From: CAYSUS01 sp964434165
Lineage (GTDB): Bacteria > Planctomycetota > Planctomycetia > Pirellulales > Thermoguttaceae
DNA length: 43,606 nt
Assembly (NCBI GenBank): GCA_964434165.1
Contig: CAYSUS010000060.1
Location: 1 to 43,606, forward strand
Reading direction: 5' to 3'
The notes under the pieces were generated by a model. The model ran no database searches, was not told the DNA's origin, and saw only the letters and a program-made list of their open reading frames with translations. How positions within the stretch are numbered: position 1 is the first letter of the stretch; every line of letters starts with the position of its first letter. The position numbers were made by a program, and so were the translations under genes. Shown here one piece after another: positions 23,635 through 31,052 of this stretch.

Positions 23635-25344
23635 TCAGTCGGCCGCGCGCTCACGGTACACGATCTCGCCCGAGGTGTTGATGTACCTGGGCGACGCGGT
23701 CATGTTGCGCTGGTCCACGAGCGTCACGCGAGCAAGCCCCCGATGGAAGTCCTCGACCTCGACGAACTGAGGTTCGATGACCAGCTTCCCCTTGTTGTCG
23801 ATGTAGCCCCAGAGCTCTCCCCACCTGCGGGAGTCCTTCACGGCCACGGCCGCCCGGCCGTCGGAGAACCGGCGGGACTTGACGAACTCGACGGGAAGGA
23901 CGAGCTTGCCTTGAGGGTCGATATAGCCGGCGAACGGCTTCCCTTCACGACTGCCTCGAACGGCGGCCAGACCGCCGGAGAACTCCGAGGCCGAGTCGAA
24001 CTGGGCGGCGATCTTCAGTTGGCCCGACTTGTCCACGTACCCCCATTTCCGACTCCAGCCGCCTTCCTTGATCTCCACGGGGGCCAGCCCGTCGCCGAAG
24101 CGCCCCGCCGCGTTGAACTTCGGCTCGGTGATCTGCCGGCCCGACCGGTCCACGAACGTCCACAGCCCGTTGCCGTCCTGCGGCTGCACGGGCGCGAGCC
24201 CCTCGGAGAACTCCAGCGCCGCGCGATAGCGCGGGCCGAGCACGACCTTGCCGGAGGTGTTGATGTAGCCCCAGCCTCGCTTCGTTTCGGTGGCCAGATG
24301 GACCGCGGCCAGCCCTTCGGAGAATTGCCGGGCTCCTTCGAACTGCGGTGCGATCGCCGGGACGCCCGTCGCGTCGATGTAGCCCCACAGGTTGCGCGAC
24401 GAGCGGCCGCCGGGCGTCTTGTCCTCGACCTTCATGCGCACGGCGGCGAGCCCGTCGCAGAAGGGCCCCGCCTCGAGGAACGTCGGGGAGATGACCATCC
24501 GGCCGCTGCGATTGATGTATCCGTACTTGCCGCCGGAGAGTCTCGGCTTGCGATCGTGGACCTGGACCGGATAGTAGTCGCCGCCGCCGAACATCGCGGC
24601 AGGGTTGCGCACGTAGCCCCGCACCCTCGGCGAAAGCAGATACGCCGCCACGCAGATCAACAGCACCAGCAGCACCGCGCCCGCCCCACTCGTGGCGATG
24701 ACGATCTTGCGTTTCGTCTCCGGCGACATCGGGGGCCGCGAGGAGACGGGCTGGAGAATCGAAGGATCGAGCACCGCCGTCGTGGTGTCGGACGCCGGGC
24801 CCGGCGAGCCGGAAGGTGCCGGATTCAGCTTGACCGGGATCAGCACCACCGGACTCTCGTCCGACGACCCCTGCCACGTGGCGTCGCCGCCGAGCCGCGC
24901 CGTCTGGTCGGGCGGAGGACCGGAGCCGGGCGCTACGGGAATCAGCGGGACCGGATCATCGGCCTCGGGCGCGAGCTGCGGGCCGGGTGGCGACGCCGCC
25001 GCGCGGACCGATGGAGGCTCGGGCGACGAAGATGCGCCGGTCGCCTGGGGTTCGTGCCCCTGTCCCACCTGTTCCAGGCCCCACGGCTCGGCGCAGACCT
25101 TCAGCACGGCCTGGCACCCGTTGCAGCGGACACGCTTGCCGTGAAGCTGGCGGGTCAACCGCAGCCTCTTGCCGCACTCGGGGCACGGCAGGGTGACCGG
25201 TTTGCTGGGCTGCGCGTTCTGGGCGGCGGCTTTGGGCACCTCGATGCTCTCACCGCACTCGGGGCACCGCGCGGTCTTGCCCGCCATCTCCGCCGCAACG
25301 TGGATAACCTTTCCACACTTGGAGCAGGCCAAGCTGATTGTCAT
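23635..25344 (-). CDS. WG-repeat membrane protein with two zinc ribbons
   Basis: A 569-residue protein with two N-terminal zinc ribbons (cysteines 7, 10, 27, 30 and about 53, 56, 73, 76), a Ser/Pro-rich linker, one membrane helix at about 212-236 and then seven full WG repeats plus a partial eighth from about residue 270. Each repeat follows the pattern WGYID(x)SGK, an aspartate- or Pro-containing turn, F(x)xGLA and V, as in the PF14903 family, which forms repeat sheets on the outer side of the membrane. The start at 25344 follows GGAGG with 6-base spacing. It is convergent with the kinase gene and so not in its operon, but the ribbons match those of its neighbours. A 25-base tandem repeat lies upstream at 25424-25473. 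Confidence 0.9.
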   Translation of the reverse strand: MTISLACSKCGKVIHVAAEMAGKTARCPECGESIEVPKAAAQNAQPSKPVTLPCPECGKRLRLTRQLHGKRVRCNGCQAVLKVCAEPWGLEQVGQGHEPQATGASSSPEPPSVRAAASPPGPQLAPEADDPVPLIPVAPGSGPPPDQTARLGGDATWQGSSDESPVVLIPVKLNPAPSGSPGPASDTTTAVLDPSILQPVSSRPPMSPETKRKIVIATSGAGAVLLVLLICVAAYLLSPRVRGYVRNPAAMFGGGDYYPVQVHDRKPRLSGGKYGYINRSGRMVISPTFLEAGPFCDGLAAVRMKVEDKTPGGRSSRNLWGYIDATGVPAIAPQFEGARQFSEGLAAVHLATETKRGWGYINTSGKVVLGPRYRAALEFSEGLAPVQPQDGNGLWTFVDRSGRQITEPKFNAAGRFGDGLAPVEIKEGGWSRKWGYVDKSGQLKIAAQFDSASEFSGGLAAVRGSREGKPFAGYIDPQGKLVLPVEFVKSRRFSDGRAAVAVKDSRRWGELWGYIDNKGKLVIEPQFVEVEDFHRGLARVTLVDQRNMTASPRYINTSGEIVYRERAAD

Positions 25345-25423
25345 CGGATTCCTCCCCGTCGTCCCGGTCGCCGAGCCCCAACTCAGACCCACATAGGTCC
25401 TACCCCCGAACGGCAGCGACCTT

Positions 25424-25473
25424 ACATACCTGTCTCGGCGCGTTCCTCACATACCTGTCTCGGCGCGTTCCTC
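25424..25473. repeat. Perfect 25-base tandem repeat upstream of the WG gene
   Basis: Copies at 25424-25448 and 25449-25473 are identical with no spacer; each starts ACATACC and ends GTTCCTC. They lie 80-130 bases upstream of the WG-repeat start on the minus strand, a typical place for a regulator site. Confidence 0.9.
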
Positions 25474-25744
25474 GACGCCGCTCCGCCCGCTCCGCCCGCG
25501 GGCGAGACGCGAAGGCGACTCTCCCGTTTCCACCCGGTTGTGGATCGCGTCGCTAGCCATCGTGACTACTCGACGCCCTGAAGTCAAGCGAACGCGTGAC
25601 CTTTCCGCGCAAGCCTGGGCTGATGGCGCTGGCGGGCCTGGTCGAAGCCGGCCTGGTCGCCCGCTGACCGGCGCTGGAGAGCTGAAGCCTTTGGGCGGCC
25701 CGTCAGGAATAGACGAACCGGCCTCCGACCACTCCGGTCGATTC

Positions 25745-25770
25745 CGAGCCGGGCTGAGCGGCCCGGCTCG
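25745..25770 (-). terminator. Strong hairpin after the PQQ-propeller gene
   Basis: A perfect 10-base-pair stem: CGAGCCGGGC at 25745-25754 pairs with GCCCGGCTCG at 25761-25770 around a 6-base loop, 27 bases past the stop at 25798. A second, interrupted hairpin lies at about 25772-25790. Confidence 0.6.
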
Positions 25771-25797
25771 AGGCCTCCTTCGGCGGAAGCCGGCACA

Positions 25798-28700
25798 TCA
25801 CTTCTCGGCCGTCCCCGACGCGACCGACTTCCCGCCGTCCGTTCTCGCCCCGAACTTCTGCACCTTTCCGTCGCGGAGCGCAACGAACACGCCGCCCTCG
25901 GTCACCGCGATGCCGTCCCAGACGGGCCGAGCGGGCAGGCGGCAGACTTCGGCCGCGGCGCCGTTTTCGAGATCCAACCGCATGAGCACGCCGCCTTCTT
26001 CTCCGCGGATCGATCGGGCGACGAAGTCAGGCGTCGAGCCGCCGTTCAGGCTCATCGGCGGTCCGGCGACCAGCACGGCGTCGCCCGCGAGGGTCATCGC
26101 CTCGACGCGGACGGGAACTCGGGTCGCCCAGATCTCTCCGGTAGCCTCCTGTGCGCGCTTGCCGAGAGGCTTCGGCTTGGCGCTGCGGTCATTGGCGAAC
26201 ACCGTGTAATGGTTGCGGCCGAGCTCGAAGAAGCCCTCGTGGTAGAGCAGCCGGCCCGGCACCATGTTGTCGGCGGCCCAACGGACGCCGACGAACACCT
26301 TCTCGTTGAACGCGAGCAGGCGCGCGGAATTCGTCTGGTCCAGCACGTAGCTCGACCGGTCGTAAAGGCTGTCGTCGAGGAAACCCGTGATGCTCACCAG
26401 GGGGCTCTCTTTGAAGTCCTTCTGCCACAACTGCGGGGTCCAGGGCGTGTAGGGCCACGTGGCGGGTTCGAAGCGAAACGTCTTGGGGTCGAGCTTGAGG
26501 TTCTTCATGAACAGGCTCGTGCCGTCGTATACGAACAGGTCGTTGAGCGTGCCCCGCACTTCGGCGCCGGCCTGGTCGGACCCTTCGCCGGCGGTGCAGC
26601 GACGCTCCGCGTGGCGGACCCTTCCCGTCTCGGCGTCGAGCGCGTAGAAACGCAATCCGCCGTCGAGGTAGGTTGTGCGTCCCGCGGCGACATATACGGC
26701 GCCGTCGGCGACCATCACGCTGCCGTGCACGGGCCACGCCGATTCGATGTTGCCGAACGACACGATCGACCGGTGCGCGGGGTTCGCGTTGAAGCGCCAC
26801 ACGAGCTCGCCGTCATCGGCACGCAGGCAGTAAACGAAGCCGCCGGCCGTGCCGAAATAGACCTTTCCCTGCCACAGCGTGGGCGGCGTATCGACGAGGT
26901 TATCGACGTTGACGGACCAGACGGTTTCCCCGCTTCGGCAGTCGAGCGCCATCACGCGATGGTGGCGCAGCCCCGCCAGGAAGACCTTGCCCCAACCGAC
27001 GGTCGTCGCGGTGATCGGTTCTTCAAGATCAGCAACCCAGTCTTGGGCAAGCGCGGCGGCGGGTTTCACGTCGGTCGCCGCGCTGCGCAACGCGTCGTGG
27101 CGGTACGCGGGCCAGGATGGGGATCGGCCATCGGGGGACGCGGCCTGCGATCCTGCCCCGGATCCCCGCTCCAGCCGCTCATCATCCGAGACCGGCCGCG
27201 CCGCGCCCGTCGCGCGCGCGCCGTACGCCACGAATCCCGGCATGCGCGTATTGGCGAAGCAGATGCACTGCTGCGGCGGCGTGTAGAGCAGGCCGTTGGC
27301 GGGCATCACGCCGTACGAGCAAATGCCGCGCACCCACCGGTTGATGTCGATCTTGCCCGACCGCAGGTCGGTGAACTCCAGCCCGTTGCGCGAGAAGATG
27401 ATGAAGTTCTCCGTCGCCTTGTTGCGATAGCACCGGTGATGATGAAGACTGGTCATCACGGGCGTGATGTCGTAGGTCTTCTCGACTTCCCCGGACCGCG
27501 GGTCCAGTCCCCACAACGGATAGGACCGCGGAGTCCGAGCCCCTTGCTGGGGCGGCGCCAGAACCCACAGCAGGCCGCGTGCTTTGTAGATGCTGACCAT
27601 CGTGCGGAAGCCGGCCGCGCCGCACTTCTTCTGCCACAACGTCGATCCGTCTTCGCAGGAGAGGGCCTGCAAGTCGATGGCGTAAGGCAGGCCGCGATTG
27701 GTCCGTTGCCGGTAGCTGTAAAGCACGCCGTCGCTGACCAGAAGATCGCTGACCAGATCCGTGGCCCCGAACGGCCGAGCCGCCGGAGGTGCGGCCCTCT
27801 CCACCGCGACCCGCCAGCTCTCCGCGCCGTCTTCGGCGCCCAGCGCGACGATTGCGTCCTGGTCGTGCACGAACACCTTCCCGTCGCCGACCGTGAGACT
27901 CAGCCGCGTGAGCATGGCGTCCTTGGCGCGGAACTTGCCGTCAACGATTCCGTGGAATCCCTTCCGCTCCCACCGCGTGCGACCCGAATCCGGGTCGATG
28001 GCGACCACGCTCTTCGCCGGTCGCTGACCGTAGTCGCCCGCGCGCTGGGCCGCGCGATCGACCGTCGCGAACAGCACGCCGTCCTCCACGGCGATCTCGC
28101 TGGTAAACGCGGTGCCCTCATACGTGCGGAGCACCTCGCCGGTCGCCCCGTCGAGCCGGCACACGGGGGCGCGGAAGCCAAGCGTGGCGTAAACGTCGTT
28201 GCCGTCGGCCACCAGTCGTTTGTGGATCACCCTCGGGTTGCTGATCCACGGACCGTGGCCGGCGTGCGATGAGCCGTCGCGGGCCCACCCTTCGCCCATC
28301 CACGCGCGGTTCCCCCAGTCCCGCACGGGGCGCGTCCACAGGATCACGCCGTTGAAGGCGTCCCGCGCGCACAGGTGCCATTGCTCCAGATCATAGCTGC
28401 GGGTGCCGATCGCGCTGGGGCCGGTGTCGGCGATGTAGTACAGCCGCCCCTGCGCCGTGACGAGGCCGGTCAGCGTGGGGCTGACGTCGTGCGATTTCGG
28501 CCACCGCGGCGGGCCGATCCACTGCAACGACCGCGGAGGACCCACGAGCTGGTCCCGCCCCACCGGGTTTCCGTCGGCCGCGTGGAGCCAGTGCGTCCAC
28601 TGGTCCATCCCCTTGGGCCACGGCTTCACTTGGCGCTCCCAGGCTCCATCGCGATTCCTGATGCAAGCAACCCCCCGCGGCGCGAGGACGCGCTGCACCT

Positions 28701-29181
28701 CCGTCATGGGCGGTGCGTCGGGACGTTCGGCGACGAACAGGTTCACCGTGTTATCGCCGTAGGGCAGGTACGCCTCTCGCCAATGCCGGACCGTCACGGA
28801 GCCGGGAAGATCGCGCGAGCGCAGGCGAGTGCGGATCTCGGCGACCTGGCCGGCGTCGGGCGAAAGGCCCTGCACGACGCACGACTCGCCTCGGCATAGT
28901 GCCTCGGTAAGCCGACCGTCGCCGCAGCCGAAATGGACGATCACGCCGCCCGGCGTCTTGGACAGCTCGAAGATCTCCCGGGCCGCCTGCCGCGCCGATT
29001 CATCCTCGCCGAAAGCCAGTGCCCCGCCGAACGCCATCCAGGCGCAGGCGGCCAGCGACGCCATTGGGAATCGCCGCGTCGCGGAGTACCGCGACGGTTC
29101 GGGCCTGGCACCGCGGCGTGCGACGGGCTCCGCGCTTCTCGACGTCGGCGCTTCTGAGAACGAGCGTTTGCTGGCTGCCAT
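25798..29181 (-). CDS. Secreted PQQ-type propeller with methyltransferase-like domain
   Basis: A 1127-residue protein. An N-terminal basic stretch precedes a signal helix at about 40-58 (MASLAACAWMAFGGALAFG). The next region (about 65-190) looks like a SAM-dependent methyltransferase: motif I VHFGCGDGRLT (82-92), a probable acidic loop, and a final ERPDAPPMTEVQRVLAPRG. From about 235 to the end are many PQQ-type beta-propeller blades of BamB-like proteins (for example VVAIDPDSGRTRWE and VMALDCRSGETVWSV), with repeated short Asp/Gly and Trp-rich strands. The start at 29181 follows GGAG with 6-base spacing. It is divergent from the GH63-like gene. Secreted PVC proteins with this arrangement are common, but why a methyltransferase-like fold sits outside the cytoplasm is unclear, as SAM is not expected there. 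No PQQ-dehydrogenase catalytic residues are evident. Confidence 0.85.
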   Translation of the reverse strand: MAASKRSFSEAPTSRSAEPVARRGARPEPSRYSATRRFPMASLAACAWMAFGGALAFGEDESARQAAREIFELSKTPGGVIVHFGCGDGRLTEALCRGESCVVQGLSPDAGQVAEIRTRLRSRDLPGSVTVRHWREAYLPYGDNTVNLFVAERPDAPPMTEVQRVLAPRGVACIRNRDGAWERQVKPWPKGMDQWTHWLHAADGNPVGRDQLVGPPRSLQWIGPPRWPKSHDVSPTLTGLVTAQGRLYYIADTGPSAIGTRSYDLEQWHLCARDAFNGVILWTRPVRDWGNRAWMGEGWARDGSSHAGHGPWISNPRVIHKRLVADGNDVYATLGFRAPVCRLDGATGEVLRTYEGTAFTSEIAVEDGVLFATVDRAAQRAGDYGQRPAKSVVAIDPDSGRTRWERKGFHGIVDGKFRAKDAMLTRLSLTVGDGKVFVHDQDAIVALGAEDGAESWRVAVERAAPPAARPFGATDLVSDLLVSDGVLYSYRQRTNRGLPYAIDLQALSCEDGSTLWQKKCGAAGFRTMVSIYKARGLLWVLAPPQQGARTPRSYPLWGLDPRSGEVEKTYDITPVMTSLHHHRCYRNKATENFIIFSRNGLEFTDLRSGKIDINRWVRGICSYGVMPANGLLYTPPQQCICFANTRMPGFVAYGARATGAARPVSDDERLERGSGAGSQAASPDGRSPSWPAYRHDALRSAATDVKPAAALAQDWVADLEEPITATTVGWGKVFLAGLRHHRVMALDCRSGETVWSVNVDNLVDTPPTLWQGKVYFGTAGGFVYCLRADDGELVWRFNANPAHRSIVSFGNIESAWPVHGSVMVADGAVYVAAGRTTYLDGGLRFYALDAETGRVRHAERRCTAGEGSDQAGAEVRGTLNDLFVYDGTSLFMKNLKLDPKTFRFEPATWPYTPWTPQLWQKDFKESPLVSITGFLDDSLYDRSSYVLDQTNSARLLAFNEKVFVGVRWAADNMVPGRLLYHEGFFELGRNHYTVFANDRSAKPKPLGKRAQEATGEIWATRVPVRVEAMTLAGDAVLVAGPPMSLNGGSTPDFVARSIRGEEGGVLMRLDLENGAAAEVCRLPARPVWDGIAVTEGGVFVALRDGKVQKFGARTDGGKSVASGTAEK

Positions 29182-29253
29182 AATCAACTCCAGAGGCGGT
29201 CTTTGGAAAGGCCCGGTCGCGGATGGAATCCCGGGGCGGTGCGCGACGTTGCC

Positions 29254-29282
29254 ATTGTACCGCAGAGAGGACGGCGGCATAA
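29254..29282 (-). promoter_or_regulatory. Promoter-like pair for the PQQ-propeller gene
   Basis: Minus strand: TTATGC (29282-29277), a 17-base spacer, and TACAAT (29259-29254), 73 bases before the ATG at 29181. The -10 matches consensus at five of six positions; the -35 is weak. Confidence 0.45.
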
Positions 29283-29582
29283 GCGATGCGTGCCGGCGCG
29301 GCACGGCAGCCGCCCCTTCCGCCCTGCCGATGCGGAGTCCTGCAGGGATCTCCCCCCGCTACGGCAAACGCGCATCGGCCCGACGTCGCGAAGCGACCAG
29401 CCGCGCCGCTCCAACGCCGATGACGCGAACGGCGACATCCCCCGCGGCGCCGCGCAAGAGCCGGGCCGGGCGACGGTCGCAGGATGCTCGAAACATGCCG
29501 GCGAACCAGGGGCCGTGGTACGGGCGGGCGATCTCTGGGCCCCCTGGCGGCCGACAGGAACCGCTCAAGGCGCTCGCGATCG

Positions 29583-29591
29583 TGCTATACT
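29583..29591 (+). promoter_or_regulatory. Extended -10 element of the GH63-like operon
   Basis: TG, one base, then TATACT (29586-29591), 73 bases before the GTG at 29665. No good -35 is present, which fits an extended -10 promoter. Confidence 0.45.
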
Positions 29592-29664
29592 CGGGGACGC
29601 TCTTCTCCGGTGGAGACGATCTGCCGGCACGGCCCTGCTGCCGGGCGGACAAGGAGACCCTCGA

Positions 29665-30990
29665 GTGAGACGACGTGCGTTTCTTCAGTCGATCGGCGGA
29701 ATGGCGCTGGCGTGCACGTCCCGCGGTTTCGCCGAGCCGGCCGAGCCTGCCCCGCTCGAAACGACGGCGCTTTTCGAGGCCGACAGCCCGGAAGTGCTGA
29801 AGCTGGCGAAGCGCGTGATGGAGAAGTGCGTCCTGGAGAAGATCAGGGCGCCGACGCCGCCCTTGAAACGCACCTGGATCGTCCCCGGCGGCCCCTACTA
29901 CAAGGGCCAGTGGATCTGGGACACCATGTTCGTGGTGGACCTGTTGAGCATCCTCCCGGGCAAGAAGGAGCTGATCCGCGACGTCTTCCAGAACTACTGG
30001 GACTTCCAGGACCGCTGGAACAGGGATGCGCCCGAGTACGCCCGGGACATGATCACGGTGGCGATCAAGACCGAACCGCAAGCGGTGCGGCAGTTCTCGC
30101 AGATTCCCATTCTCGCCTGGGGTGTGGAACGAGTCTATCGACGCAACGGCGACCGGGAACTCCTGAAGCAGTGCCTCGGTCGCCTCGAGCGGTTCCACGA
30201 CTGGTACTGGCGCGAACGGGACCTGCACGACAACGGGCTGATTACGCTCGGCGCCTACACGGGCAAACTGCAGCACGCGCGATGGGAGACGTTCGACTAC
30301 GAATGCAACATGGACGACATGCAGCTGACCGTCCATCCCAAACGTAAAGGCCCCAAAGAAGGCGCTTGGTATGCCGACATCTGCGTGCCGGGCAACACGG
30401 CGTACCTCATCCTGGCCGAGCGAAGCCTCGCCCGGCTGGCCGAGATTGCCGGCGACCGTGCCATGGCCACAAGGCGCAAGCGGCGCATGGAGAAGGGCAT
30501 CAAGGGGATGCGCGACCACATGTGGGACGAAGGGGCGGGCACCTTCCTCTCCGTCCGGCGCGACACGCTCGAGAAGATCCCCGTCGCGACCATCGGGAGT
30601 TGGATTCCGCTGGCTGCAGGCGTTCCCACCGAGGCCATGGCCAAGCGCATGGCCCAGACGCTGGCTTCGCCCGCGTGGCAAACGCCGCTTCCCGTGCCTA
30701 CCGTCGATCGAACCGACAAGCGATGGAAGTCCAACGCCTTCTGGCGCGGCGATGTCTGGCCGCCGACCAACTACCAGATCGCCGGCGGCCTGGCCGCGTA
30801 CGGGCATAAGGACCTTGCTGCCGAGATCGCCGACAAGACCATCGCCAACGCGATCAAGAACGGCATCAGTGAGCACTACGACTCGGTTTCCGGCAAGGCG
30901 CTCGGCGTGCCCGACTACTGCATGAGCAGCACGCTCGTGACCATGATGCTTGACGGGCTTGCCCGGAAGCACCAACTGAAGTTGAAATGA
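29665..30990 (+). CDS. Tat-exported GH63-like alpha/alpha-barrel glycosidase
   Basis: Predicted exported glycoside hydrolase, 441 residues from a GTG start. The start was chosen because AAGGAG lies 8 bases upstream and it yields a Tat-type leader (RRRAFLQ, then a short hydrophobic stretch). The catalytic region has trehalase/GH63-type signatures: QWIWDTMF at 82-89, ECNMDDMQLT near 213-222, and FWRGDVWPPTNY at 359-370. These mark the (alpha/alpha)6 barrel of mannosylglycerate hydrolase and glucosidase relatives. Asp86 and Asp363 sit in the conserved motifs and are candidates for catalysis. Its stop overlaps an ATG (ATGA) in frame with the next gene, so the two form an operon. The exact sugar specificity cannot be given. 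Confidence 0.85.
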   Translation: MRRRAFLQSIGGMALACTSRGFAEPAEPAPLETTALFEADSPEVLKLAKRVMEKCVLEKIRAPTPPLKRTWIVPGGPYYKGQWIWDTMFVVDLLSILPGKKELIRDVFQNYWDFQDRWNRDAPEYARDMITVAIKTEPQAVRQFSQIPILAWGVERVYRRNGDRELLKQCLGRLERFHDWYWRERDLHDNGLITLGAYTGKLQHARWETFDYECNMDDMQLTVHPKRKGPKEGAWYADICVPGNTAYLILAERSLARLAEIAGDRAMATRRKRRMEKGIKGMRDHMWDEGAGTFLSVRRDTLEKIPVATIGSWIPLAAGVPTEAMAKRMAQTLASPAWQTPLPVPTVDRTDKRWKSNAFWRGDVWPPTNYQIAGGLAAYGHKDLAAEIADKTIANAIKNGISEHYDSVSGKALGVPDYCMSSTLVTMMLDGLARKHQLKLK

Positions 30991-31052
30991 GATCGTCCCG
31001 AGTGAGCAGCAAACTGGCAAACACTCAGCCAAGCAGGAGATTCAACGACGTG

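Larger units (their letters stand above)
25345..25797. other. Intergenic region, 453 bases
   Basis: It holds the leader of the WG gene with the 25-base tandem repeat, a CTCCGCC-type tandem motif at about 25479-25498 and, at the right end, the terminator hairpin of the PQQ gene. Nothing gene-like was seen in any frame. Confidence 0.55.
29182..29664. other. Divergent intergenic region, 483 bases
   Basis: It separates the PQQ-propeller gene (minus) from the GH63-like gene (plus). It contains one promoter-like box for each direction (see 29254-29282 and 29583-29591). Frames crossing it look like Arg/Pro noise; no gene is visible. Confidence 0.55.
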
